7,194 nt of DNA from Roseburia sp. (GTDB lineage Bacteria; Bacillota; Clostridia; Lachnospirales; Lachnospiraceae), in the NCBI GenBank assembly GCA_030844625.1, contig JAUUNJ010000126.1, positions 1 to 7,194 of the forward strand, in the 5' to 3' direction. Below the pieces are notes generated by a model, which saw nothing but the letters and a program-made list of their open reading frames with translations, made no database searches and was not told the origin of the DNA. The position numbers were made by a program, and so were the translations under genes. This document shows, piece after piece, positions 1-6,630 of this stretch (the first letter of the stretch is position 1; each line of letters opens with the position of its first letter).

Positions 1-1396
1 AAAAAGACTTATATAGGCTTACGGTTTTTGCATTTTCATTTATAGTATAAATTTTCACGCTGGATTGCTCATCATTATCATAGTAATATACAGGTACTCG
101 TTTTTGTGTATGATTATCATATATAATCAAATGTTTTGTATCCGGATTGCCATCCAGATCTGCATCAACAAAATATGCTGCATGTGCCTGAAAAAACCAT
201 TTCATATTCTCACCCTGAGGTGTCAATACTTTATCTGATACTGTGGAATTCTCCCAATATGTTGGATGCCCCAAAATCCACATGAGTTCCTGTTTCTCAT
301 AATTAATCTTCATCACTGAATGAAGATTTCTTAAATTCACCATTACAGTCTTTTCATCTGTATTGTATTCAATGGAATTCAGGTGTGCCCAATCGGAAGT
401 ACATACATACTTATGATCAATATAATCCTTTATTTTTATTTCATTCAATACCTGCCCATTTTTTCTGTCGACTTCAATAACAGTATCTTCATAGGTTTTG
501 CCCTTTACACAATTACTTCCCATTACAAAATTGCCATTGTCCAGTTCTGCAAAATCGTGATGAGCTCCCTTTTCAATATTATATGTTTTGTGAAATCTGC
601 CCATCTGGTCAACTTCAAACAACTGGGTTGAAGCCGGGTTTGTAAATGTAAGACGGGTAACACCTTTATTAAGAAACAGAAAACGCCCCTTTGAAATCGG
701 CTGAAAGCCATAAGTTTTAGGAGATTTGGCAAAGGCATAACGTATGTCTCCATTTCGATCAAATACATAAGGATAAATTCCATCATCCCCACCATATACC
801 AATGTAAGGTCATAAAGATATTTTTCTTTTGACAAATCCTTTGTTACTTTTATGGTAGAACTTTTCCCTTTTAAAGGTGCCATTTTTAATATGAAGTCTT
901 CCGTCTTAATCTTTCTGCCAGATTTATTAAAGAATTCCATGACAACAGTATTCTCATAATCCGCATAAAGACCCATTATCGGAATTTTGTGTTCTGTTGT
1001 TGCCGGGATTTTATATGATATATCGCAGTCAGAGGTCTTTCCCTTTACAGTCACTCTAACGCTATAAGGCTTTTTTGTATGAAGCAGAGCCAAAGCACAC
1101 AATGGTGCATACTTGTACGGATTTTTAATTACAAGTATCTTTTTCAGAGTATAATCCCCACTTTTTTGCAAATTATTAACAGCACATTCAACAGACCTTG
1201 AAAAATGCGGATAGGAATTTCTTTGATTAATATTAGATGTAATATTAAGATTAAAATCCCTTTTTGTCATTTGATCATATTTATGTGCCTGCTCTTTCAT
1301 CCACTTAGATGATTTTATTATTATTTCTGTACCGAACATATCTGTATATGTTCTCCTCGCCTTTTCTGTCACACGTTTTACAAAATTAGATGCCAT
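1..1396 (-). CDS. Aryl-sulfate sulfotransferase (ASST), second copy, 3' end outside window
   Basis: I translated this frame by hand: 465 codons from ATG at 1396 to the window edge, with no stop. It is a close paralogue of the ASST at 4194-6290; over one block of about 98 aligned residues I count 76 identities. ASSTs move a sulfuryl group from an aryl sulfate to a phenol by a ping-pong mechanism through a sulfo-histidine. Visible active-site matches are HHD (His279/280), DWAHLN (His338, Asn340), LRNLHS (Arg356) and FFQAHA (His405). The His338-Arg356 spacing of 18 and the Asn at +2 equal E. coli His356/Asn358/Arg374, and His405 matches catalytic His436. Residues about 85-200 would be the N-terminal beta domain and the rest the propeller. 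The N-terminus (MASNFVKRV) is basic with no signal peptide, so a cytoplasmic site is inferred. The start is set by alignment with the paralogue. It overlaps cysNC by 11 bp, implying translational coupling. The missing C-terminus should be about 230 residues, judged from the paralogue. Confidence 0.9.
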   Translation of the reverse strand, partial: MASNFVKRVTEKARRTYTDMFGTEIIIKSSKWMKEQAHKYDQMTKRDFNLNITSNINQRNSYPHFSRSVECAVNNLQKSGDYTLKKILVIKNPYKYAPLCALALLHTKKPYSVRVTVKGKTSDCDISYKIPATTEHKIPIMGLYADYENTVVMEFFNKSGRKIKTEDFILKMAPLKGKSSTIKVTKDLSKEKYLYDLTLVYGGDDGIYPYVFDRNGDIRYAFAKSPKTYGFQPISKGRFLFLNKGVTRLTFTNPASTQLFEVDQMGRFHKTYNIEKGAHHDFAELDNGNFVMGSNCVKGKTYEDTVIEVDRKNGQVLNEIKIKDYIDHKYVCTSDWAHLNSIEYNTDEKTVMVNLRNLHSVMKINYEKQELMWILGHPTYWENSTVSDKVLTPQGENMKWFFQAHAAYFVDADLDGNPDTKHLIIYDNHTQKRVPVYYYDNDEQSSVKIYTINENAKTVSLYKSF

Positions 1397-3215
1397 ATTT
1401 TTCTAATTCTCCCATAATATAATCAACACTATCTTCTATTGTTTTACCGGTAGTATCTATTATAATATCCGGATTTTTTGGAATTTCATAAGCGCTTGTA
1501 ATACCTGTAAAGTTAGGAATTTCATTATTTCTTGCTTTTTTATAAAGCCCCTTTATGTCCCTCTTTTCACATTCCTCTAATGGTGTACTTACATAAACTT
1601 CAATAAAATCTTCATCTCCAATAATATTGCGTGCATTCTTTCTGTCCTTTTCATATGGAGATACGAGAGATGTGACAACAATAAGCCCTGCATCGTTCAT
1701 CAGCTTGCACACTTCAGCAACTCTTCTGATGTTTTCAATTCTGTCCCCTTCTTCAAACCCGAGATTTCTGTTCAATCCCATTCTCACATTATCTCCATCA
1801 AGAACCATAGTGTGTTTTCCAGCCGCAACAAGACGTTTTTCTACCCCATTTACCAGTGTAGACTTTCCTGCACCCGACAAACCGGTAAACCATAACGTTT
1901 TTGGCGTCTGTCCCTTTTGTTTCGATCTGATTTCTCTTGTAACATCCATCTCATGCCATGTAAGGTTATTTCCACGTCTCAGCGCATGTTCAACAACACC
2001 ACATGCCGATGTCATATTTGTAACTCTGTCTATTAATATAAAACATCCTAAATCTCTGTTTTTCTTAAATTCGTCAAATACAATCTTGTCACTGATTGAA
2101 ATATCGCAGGAAGCTATTTCATTTTTGTGCAGCTTTGAAGTTGGTATATGAGTTCCCTCATTGACATCTACTCTGTATTTTATTTTCATCACTGTAGCCG
2201 GTATCATTTTTGTGCCAAGCTTTAAGAAATAATTCTTTCCCTCCACCAGTTCAGAATCATCCATCCACAAAATCTCTGCTGTAAACATATTACTCACTGT
2301 AAGTTTTTCATTGGAAGTAAGAACGCATCCTCTGGAAACATCCACTTCTTTATCCAGACATATATTAACAGCCTGTCCTTTATATGCTGACATTTCTTCT
2401 CTGTCGGTTACGAGAATACTCTTTACCTTAGCCTTCTCACCGCTTGGCAGGGCTGTAATTTCATCACCAACTCTTACTTTACCGGATGCAATCTGACCCT
2501 GAAATCCTCTGAAAGTTCTGTCCGGTCTGCACACTCTCTGGATTGGTAAAATAAAATCTCTGCTTTCCTCATTTTCACTAACGTCAATGGTTTCCAGATA
2601 ATCCAACAATGTTTTTCCCTCATACCATGGTGTGTTATCCGATTTGTTTGTAAGATTATCACCAACTGTTGCTGATACGGGTATAATCTGAACAGAGGAA
2701 AATTTAAATTCCTCTATCATTTCTTCTATGTCAATCTTCAATTTTCCAAATTTGAATTTGTCATATCCTATAAGATCCATCTTATTTACTGCAAATACAA
2801 TATGCTTAATTCCCATTAATGCGCATATACGGGTATGTCTTTTTGTCTGTACCAGAACGCCCTGAGAAGCATCTACAAGAATAACTGCCAAATCAGCAAA
2901 AGATGCTCCAACTGCCATGTTCCTTGTATATTCTTCATGACCCGGAGTATCTGCTACAATAAAACTTCTTTTTTCTGTTGTAAAATAGCGATAGGCTACA
3001 TCAATGGTGATTCCCTGTTCTCTTTCTGCCATAAGACCGTCTAACAACAGCGAATAATCTATTTCTCCTCCTGTACTTCCGACCTTACTGTCTAACTCAA
3101 GAGATTTTTCCTGATCTGTAAATAATAACTTTGCATCATAAAGCATATGACCAATTAAAGTTGATTTTCCATCATCTACACTTCCACATGTAATAAATTT
3201 TAATAAACTCTGCAT
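1386..3215 (-). CDS. cysNC: Bifunctional sulfate adenylyltransferase subunit 1 / adenylylsulfate kinase (CysN-CysC fusion)
   Basis: The 609-residue cytoplasmic enzyme makes PAPS. The CysN GTPase half drives ATP sulfurylase with CysD (sulfate + ATP to APS + PPi), and the CysC half phosphorylates APS. Numbering is from ATG 3215. The EF-Tu-like GTPase has its P-loop GSVDDGKS at 11-18, EREQGIT switch I at about 64-70, DTPGH at 89-93, NKMD at 144-147 and SAT at 181-183, then beta-barrel domains to about 400. APS kinase fills about 437-609: P-loop GLSGAGKS at 445-452, DGDNVR at 473-478, SLVSPY with the conserved Ser at 519, GLYKKAR at 556-562 and NFTGI at 568-572. All motifs look intact, and the length fits NodQ/CysNC-type fusions. 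An upstream ATG at 3305 would add 30 unrelated residues and overlap cysD by 89 bp. MQSLLKFITCGS at 3215 is the family start, one base after the cysD stop, with AGGG 11 nt upstream. It is co-transcribed with cysD and the downstream ASST. Confidence 0.96.
   Translation of the reverse strand: MQSLLKFITCGSVDDGKSTLIGHMLYDAKLLFTDQEKSLELDSKVGSTGGEIDYSLLLDGLMAEREQGITIDVAYRYFTTEKRSFIVADTPGHEEYTRNMAVGASFADLAVILVDASQGVLVQTKRHTRICALMGIKHIVFAVNKMDLIGYDKFKFGKLKIDIEEMIEEFKFSSVQIIPVSATVGDNLTNKSDNTPWYEGKTLLDYLETIDVSENEESRDFILPIQRVCRPDRTFRGFQGQIASGKVRVGDEITALPSGEKAKVKSILVTDREEMSAYKGQAVNICLDKEVDVSRGCVLTSNEKLTVSNMFTAEILWMDDSELVEGKNYFLKLGTKMIPATVMKIKYRVDVNEGTHIPTSKLHKNEIASCDISISDKIVFDEFKKNRDLGCFILIDRVTNMTSACGVVEHALRRGNNLTWHEMDVTREIRSKQKGQTPKTLWFTGLSGAGKSTLVNGVEKRLVAAGKHTMVLDGDNVRMGLNRNLGFEEGDRIENIRRVAEVCKLMNDAGLIVVTSLVSPYEKDRKNARNIIGDEDFIEVYVSTPLEECEKRDIKGLYKKARNNEIPNFTGITSAYEIPKNPDIIIDTTGKTIEDSVDYIMGELEKYGI
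1407..1413 (-). promoter_or_regulatory. Ribosome binding site of the second ASST, inside the cysNC coding end
   Basis: On the minus strand GGGAGAA lies 10 nt (12 nt counted from GGAG) before ATG 1396. It is also coding sequence for the last residues of CysNC (Gly-Glu of MGELEKYGI). The same GGGAGAA precedes the first ASST, which supports a role in starting translation. The spacing is long, so strength is uncertain. Confidence 0.5.
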
Positions 3216-3216
3216 T

Positions 3217-4116
3217 TTAGAAATATCCCTCTCTCTTTCTTCTCTCCATACTGCCAGCCGCTTCATGGTCAATGACCCTGCTTGTCCTCTCCGAAGAAAC
3301 TGCACTTAATGTTTCTTCAATAATTGCATCTAAAGTATCAGCATCTGACTCTACGCCACCGGTTAATGGATAGCATCCTAGTGTTCTGAATCTGACCTTT
3401 TTCATTTCCGGTGTTTCACCAGGCAAAAGTTTCATTCTGTCATCGTCTACCATAATAATGTTGCCCTCTCTGTATACCACAGGTCTGTAATCCGCAAAAT
3501 ACAAAGGAACAATATCAATATTCTCTCTTCTTATATACTGCCATATATCTTTTTCCGTCCAGTTAGAAATAGGAAATACTCTTATACTTTCCCCTTTGAA
3601 AATCTTGGTATTATATAATTTCCACATTTCAGGTCTCTGATTTTTAGGATCCCACGCCTGTTCATTATTTCTAAAAGAAAAGATTCTTTCTTTTGCTCTG
3701 GACTTTTCCTCATCACGTCGTCCACCGCCAAAAGCAGCATCAAATCCATATTTATTTAATGCTGCTTTCAGTGCCTGAGTTTTCATTATATCTGTATATG
3801 CCGAACCATGATCAAATGGGTTGATTCCGTTTTTAACCCCCTCCTCATTGGTATAAGTCAGCATCTCTATACCATATTTTTTTGCTGTTTCATCTCTAAA
3901 TCGAATCATTTCCTTAAATTTCCATGTCGTATCAATGTGTAAAAACGGAAATGGTGGTTTCTCCGGATAAAAAGCTTTCAATGCCAGATGAAGCATTACA
4001 GAGCTGTCTTTTCCAATAGAATATAACATTACCGGATTTTCACATTCTGCTGCAACTTCTCTTATAATGTAAATTGCTTCTGCTTCTAATGCGTCTAAAT
4101 GCGACATATTATTCAT
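3217..4116 (-). CDS. cysD: Sulfate adenylyltransferase subunit 2 (ATP sulfurylase small subunit)
   Basis: At 299 residues it is close to E. coli CysD (302). It is the catalytic ATP-pyrophosphatase-type subunit that adenylates sulfate to APS, working as a complex with CysN in the cytoplasm. Visible are the PP-loop SIGKDSS at 33-39, HIDTTWKF at 60-67, [18 protein letters not shown] at 130-147, [12 protein letters not shown] at 181-192, [10 protein letters not shown] at 244-253 and the terminal [20 protein letters not shown] block from 276, all CysD hallmarks. ATG 4116 is preceded by AGGAG (4130-4126) at 9 nt; an in-frame ATG three codons in is less likely to be used. It is the first gene after a strong promoter at 4184-4156 and is followed after one base by cysNC, so it heads a cysD-cysNC-ASST operon. 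No residue looks missing. No riboswitch fits in its roughly 33-nt leader, so any control would be at the promoter. Confidence 0.97.
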   Translation of the reverse strand: MNNMSHLDALEAEAIYIIREVAAECENPVMLYSIGKDSSVMLHLALKAFYPEKPPFPFLHIDTTWKFKEMIRFRDETAKKYGIEMLTYTNEEGVKNGINPFDHGSAYTDIMKTQALKAALNKYGFDAAFGGGRRDEEKSRAKERIFSFRNNEQAWDPKNQRPEMWKLYNTKIFKGESIRVFPISNWTEKDIWQYIRRENIDIVPLYFADYRPVVYREGNIIMVDDDRMKLLPGETPEMKKVRFRTLGCYPLTGGVESDADTLDAIIEETLSAVSSERTSRVIDHEAAGSMERRKREGYF

Positions 4117-4155
4117 AATAAATTGCTCCTTTGTTACAAAAATTTACATTTTTTT

Positions 4156-4184
4156 ATTATATATTAATTTACTTTAATTGGCAA
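4156..4184 (-). promoter_or_regulatory. Sigma-A type promoter of the cysD-cysNC-ASST operon
   Basis: On the minus strand TTGCCA (4184-4179) is followed by a 17-bp spacer and a perfect TATAAT (4161-4156). The -35 box matches consensus at five of six positions. A start near 4149 would give a leader of about 33 nt ending at AGGAG and ATG 4116. The promoter lies just past the stop codon of the first ASST, so the three-gene operon can be expressed apart from that gene. Confidence 0.8.
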
Positions 4185-4191
4185 GGTTGCC
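4180..4191. other. Short inverted repeat over the -35 box, candidate operator
   Basis: GGCAA-CC-TTGCC on the minus strand is a 5-bp-arm inverted repeat with a 2-bp centre. It sits between the stop codon of the first ASST (4194-4196) and the promoter spacer, and its right arm forms most of the -35 box. No T-run follows, so it does not look like a terminator. Binding by a repressor is inference only; arms this short can arise by chance. Confidence 0.3.
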
Positions 4192-4193
4192 CG

Positions 4194-6290
4194 CTAATTG
4201 ATTATCTCTATATAATATCCGCTTTTGTACAGACCTATACTATGCTTAAAATAAATATCATACTTATCTTCTTCAAAATCATTTAAGGATATAGAATCTG
4301 TTGTGCTGATTCTTGCAAAATATTCCGGTCTTTCCTGTTTTGTTTCTGAAAAATCTCTCACATATGTATGTGTTTTTCCTACAAAATAGATTGCTTTCAA
4401 CAAATGATCCGGCAAAGTCACATATAAAATGTTTTCTTCAATATACATTTTAATTCTTGCCATGTCCTGTTCCGGCTCCAAATCACACTGTGGATTCTTT
4501 TTTGCCAGTTTTCTCAAATGTTTACTTCGTTCTGCCTCATTCCTATAACATTCCTCCAATACCGGTTCCGGCAATTTTTTTCCACAACTGGTATCAATTG
4601 ATTCACACTGCCTTGTTTCATATATTTTCCCCAAAAAATAATCGCTGTCAGTATCCATGGCTTTACCCATTTCCTTAATTTCAAATTTGAATTCATAAGC
4701 TCTGTAATATCCATGATTCACCGAGAACAAATTTAACATTTCGCCTGTATTATAATCAATTTCTGCTATCTCACCTTTAAATTTATCATTTGCCTCTTTA
4801 ATTTTTCCGCTCATTGCCATTATTTTTCCTGAATCCGCTTCAAAAACAGCATTGGATCTTATATTGGACCTTTTTAACGGAAATTCTTTTAATAAACTAA
4901 CAGTCCTCTTTTTCTCGTTTATCGTATAAATCCGAACAAAAGATTTTTTAGAATCATCATAATAACTGACCGGTCTTCGCGCCTGCGTATGATTATCATA
5001 TATAATCAGATGTTTTGTATCCGGGTTTCCGTCCAAGTCAGCATCAATAAAATAAGACGCATGGGCCTGAAAAAACCAGCGCATGTTTTCTCCTTCCGGT
5101 ATTAATACTTTATCTGCCACAGCGGAACCCTTCCAAAATTCCGGATTCGCCAGAATCCACACCAATTCCTTCTTTTCATAATTGATTTTCATTACAGAAT
5201 GAAGATTTCTCAAACATACCATAACCGTTTTTTCATCTTCATTATATTGGACAGTGTTAAGATGCGCCCAATCCGCTGTATCAACATATTTAGAATCAAT
5301 GTAATCTTTAATTTTGATTTCAGTTAAAACATTCCCTGTTTTTCTGTCTATCTCTACAACAGTATCCTCAAAAGTATTTCCATCAAATGCGTTACTTGCT
5401 GTAACAAAATTTCCTTTCTCCGTTTCCGCAAAATCGTGATGGGCTCCTTTTTCCACATTATATGTCCGATAAAATCTTCCCATCTGGTCAACCACTGACA
5501 ACTGTGTTGCAGCAGGATTTGTGGCAGTCAGCCTTACTATTCTTTTGTTCAAAAACAAAAACTTACCGCCGGATATGGGCTGAAAGCCATAGGTCTTTGG
5601 TGCCATAGAAAAACAGAATCTTATATCTCCATTACGGTCAAAAGCATAGGGATATATTCCGTCATCCCCACCACCATAAACTAACGTAAGATTATAAAGG
5701 TATTCTGATTTAGATAATTCTTTTGTAATTTTAATTTCAGAATTTTTCCCCTTTAATGGTGCTACCTGCAATTTAAAAGTCTTTTCTTTTACACGCTTCC
5801 CTTTCAAGTCCAAAAGTTCAATCATAACTGTATTCTCAAAATCAGGGTATAAACCCATAATCGGTATTCTATGATTTGTATTTTTCCCAACCTGATAACT
5901 AATATCGCAGTCTGATGTTTTTCCCTTAACAGTAACCCTTACTCTATATACCCCTTTTGTCTTAAATAAGGCTAATGCACACAAAGGCGAATATTGATAT
6001 GGATTTTTAATCACAAGAATATTTTTAAAGGTATTTCTGCTCTTTTTCATCAATTCGCAAATTACCCATTCTATCTCCCTCGATAAATTAGGATAAGAAA
6101 TTCTTTCCTCTGCGTTAGACGTGACACATCTTCTTCTATTTCCTTTTGTCTGTTTTTCGTGCAAATATGCCTGTTCTTTCATCCAATTTGAAGACTTAAT
6201 TTCCACATTACCATATAGTTTTCCACCTACAAGACTCTTTCCTTTCCCCAGCATCTTTTTAATAAAATTATCTTCCATGTTTTCTGCCAT
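4194..6290 (-). CDS. Aryl-sulfate sulfotransferase (ASST), first copy, complete
   Basis: The 698-residue protein is predicted to transfer sulfate between phenolic compounds through a sulfo-histidine. Residue numbers are from ATG 6290. An N-terminal beta domain (about 95-205) is followed by a propeller carrying AHHDF (His284/285), DWAHLN (His343, Asn345), LRNLHS (Arg361) and FFQAHA (His410). These correspond to E. coli His252, His356/Asn358, Arg374 and His436, with the same 18-residue His-to-Arg spacing. It is longer than the E. coli enzyme (about 570-600), with a beta-rich C-terminal tail past about 540. No signal peptide is present. The Cys pair that forms the E. coli periplasmic disulfide has no counterpart between Arg361 and His410, so it is probably cytoplasmic. 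Three starts compete. ATG 6314 lacks a ribosome site and abuts a possible -10 box. ATG 6290 has AGGAAG at 9 nt. ATG 6278 aligns exactly with the paralogue start. I chose 6290, with 6278 nearly as likely. It sits 77 bp upstream of cysD. Confidence 0.92.
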   Translation of the reverse strand: MAENMEDNFIKKMLGKGKSLVGGKLYGNVEIKSSNWMKEQAYLHEKQTKGNRRRCVTSNAEERISYPNLSREIEWVICELMKKSRNTFKNILVIKNPYQYSPLCALALFKTKGVYRVRVTVKGKTSDCDISYQVGKNTNHRIPIMGLYPDFENTVMIELLDLKGKRVKEKTFKLQVAPLKGKNSEIKITKELSKSEYLYNLTLVYGGGDDGIYPYAFDRNGDIRFCFSMAPKTYGFQPISGGKFLFLNKRIVRLTATNPAATQLSVVDQMGRFYRTYNVEKGAHHDFAETEKGNFVTASNAFDGNTFEDTVVEIDRKTGNVLTEIKIKDYIDSKYVDTADWAHLNTVQYNEDEKTVMVCLRNLHSVMKINYEKKELVWILANPEFWKGSAVADKVLIPEGENMRWFFQAHASYFIDADLDGNPDTKHLIIYDNHTQARRPVSYYDDSKKSFVRIYTINEKKRTVSLLKEFPLKRSNIRSNAVFEADSGKIMAMSGKIKEANDKFKGEIAEIDYNTGEMLNLFSVNHGYYRAYEFKFEIKEMGKAMDTDSDYFLGKIYETRQCESIDTSCGKKLPEPVLEECYRNEAERSKHLRKLAKKNPQCDLEPEQDMARIKMYIEENILYVTLPDHLLKAIYFVGKTHTYVRDFSETKQERPEYFARISTTDSISLNDFEEDKYDIYFKHSIGLYKSGYYIEIIN

Positions 6291-6299
6291 TCTCCCTGA

Positions 6300-6305
6300 C
6301 TTCCT
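6300..6305 (-). promoter_or_regulatory. Ribosome binding site deciding the start of the first ASST
   Basis: AGGAAG on the minus strand ends 9 nt before ATG 6290. A second purine run, GGGAG (6296-6292), lies 1 nt before that ATG and 13 nt before ATG 6278. Neither serves ATG 6314, which has only AT-rich sequence upstream. Confidence 0.5.
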
Positions 6306-6314
6306 ACTGTACAT

Positions 6315-6343
6315 ATACTATTTTAATTTTTATATTGATACAA
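6315..6343 (-). promoter_or_regulatory. Possible weak promoter of the first ASST
   Basis: On the minus strand TTGTAT (6343-6338), a 17-bp spacer and TAGTAT (6320-6315) lie in the AT-rich stretch before the gene. The matches to consensus are only 3/6 and 4/6, so this is a guess from position and spacing. If it is used, ATG 6314 could not be the start, since it would fall before the transcription start. Confidence 0.3.
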
Positions 6344-6351
6344 ATATGAGA

Positions 6352-6365
6352 TTCAGTTCAGCCAT
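6352..6365 (-). repeat. Isolated inverted copy of the 26-bp repeat core
   Basis: TTCAGTTCAGCCAT on the plus strand is the exact reverse complement of ATGGCTGAACTGAA, the core of the tandem array at 6481-6622. It lies on the other side of three hairpins, so the region is bounded by 14-bp inverted repeats. It ends 8 bp before the possible -35 box of the first ASST. Confidence 0.85.
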
Positions 6366-6367
6366 GC

Positions 6368-6428
6368 GATACTAAAAAGAAGTATTCAAAATCTGCTTGC
6401 AGAATTTTGAATACTTCTTTTTAGTATC
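6368..6428. terminator. Long hairpin, probable bidirectional terminator or element core
   Basis: A 25-bp perfect stem (6368-6392 with 6404-6428) is followed by one bulged A at 6403 and four more pairs, CTGC/GCAG (6393-6396 with 6399-6402), around a TT tip. The tract CTTCTTTTTAG lies inside the stem, so it could end transcription on either strand. The stem is much longer than a usual intrinsic terminator, and no T-run follows outside it. The core AAATCTGC is shared with the hairpin at 6449-6477. Confidence 0.65.
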
Positions 6429-6431
6429 ATA

Positions 6432-6444
6432 TGGTGAACCACCA
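6432..6444. other. Small hairpin between the two large ones
   Basis: TGGTG-AAC-CACCA is a perfect 5-bp stem with a 3-nt loop. By itself it would be unremarkable. It fills the spacer between the two larger hairpins, so three stem-loops follow one another with almost no unpaired sequence. Confidence 0.45.
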
Positions 6445-6448
6445 CAGC

Positions 6449-6477
6449 AAAAAATCTGCACTTCGTGCAGATTTTTT
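6449..6477. terminator. Bidirectional Rho-independent terminator
   Basis: AAAAAATCTGCAC-TTC-GTGCAGATTTTTT is a perfect 13-bp inverted repeat. On either strand it gives a TCTGCAC/GTGCAGA stem followed by six T, a textbook intrinsic terminator. It would end minus-strand transcription of the ABC-F gene after the tandem array, separating it from the sulfotransferase cluster. Confidence 0.85.
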
Positions 6478-6480
6478 GTT

Positions 6481-6622
6481 GATGGCTGAACTGAAAATTT
6501 CAGGCTGATGGCTGAACTGAAAATTTCAGGCTGATGGCTGAACTGAAAGTTTCAGGCTGATGGCTGAACTGAAAATTTCAGGCTGATGGCTGAACTGAAA
6601 GTTTCAGGCTGATGGCTGAACT
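6481..6622. repeat. Tandem array of a 26-bp palindrome-bearing repeat, 5.5 copies
   Basis: Units start at 6481, 6507, 6533, 6559 and 6585, with a partial unit of 12 bases at 6611. Each begins GATGGCTGAACTGAAA and ends TTTCAGGCT. The units are identical except for one base, the centre of the palindrome CTGAAA-A/G-TTTCAG, which reads A, A, G, A, G in order. There are no spacers, so this is a minisatellite-type array and not CRISPR. It starts 8 bp past the stop codon of the ABC-F gene and ends just before the terminator. Near-identity of the copies points to recent amplification. The function is unknown. Confidence 0.95.
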
Positions 6623-6630
6623 TTTCATGT

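Noticed and set aside
383..813. Open frames on both strands within the second ASST
   Set aside because: The ASST frame is open through this whole stretch with all family motifs. The others are out-of-frame or antisense shadows.
1..1396. Second ASST as a pseudogene
   Set aside because: Codon-by-codon translation shows no stop or frameshift over 465 codons and all active-site residues are present. It is cut only by the window edge.
1627..2151. Plus-strand open frame of 174 codons opposite cysNC
   Set aside because: It is the antisense shadow of the APS kinase region, with low-complexity Ser/Phe/Thr-rich translation and no recognisable motif.
3216..3305. N-terminal extension of CysNC from ATG 3305
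   Set aside because: It would overlap the conserved cysD end by 89 bp and add 30 residues not found in the family. ATG 3215 matches the CysN start and directly follows the cysD stop.
4180..4191. Terminator between the first ASST and cysD
   Set aside because: The arms are 5 bp and no T-run follows on the minus strand, so readthrough from the first ASST into cysD remains possible.
6121..6375. Plus-strand open frame with a hydrophobic translation spanning the ASST start region
   Set aside because: Most of it is antisense to the ASST N-terminus. The apparent hydrophobicity comes from AT-rich antisense codons, and no ribosome site precedes it.
6481..6622. CRISPR array
   Set aside because: The 26-bp units abut directly with no variable spacers, and no cas gene is near.
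6449..6622. Type III toxin-antitoxin RNA (ToxI-like: about 5.5 tandem repeats followed by a terminator)
   Set aside because: The layout on the minus strand is suggestive, but the next gene is an ASST. No ToxN-like gene of about 170 residues exists in the window, and no promoter is seen just before the array.
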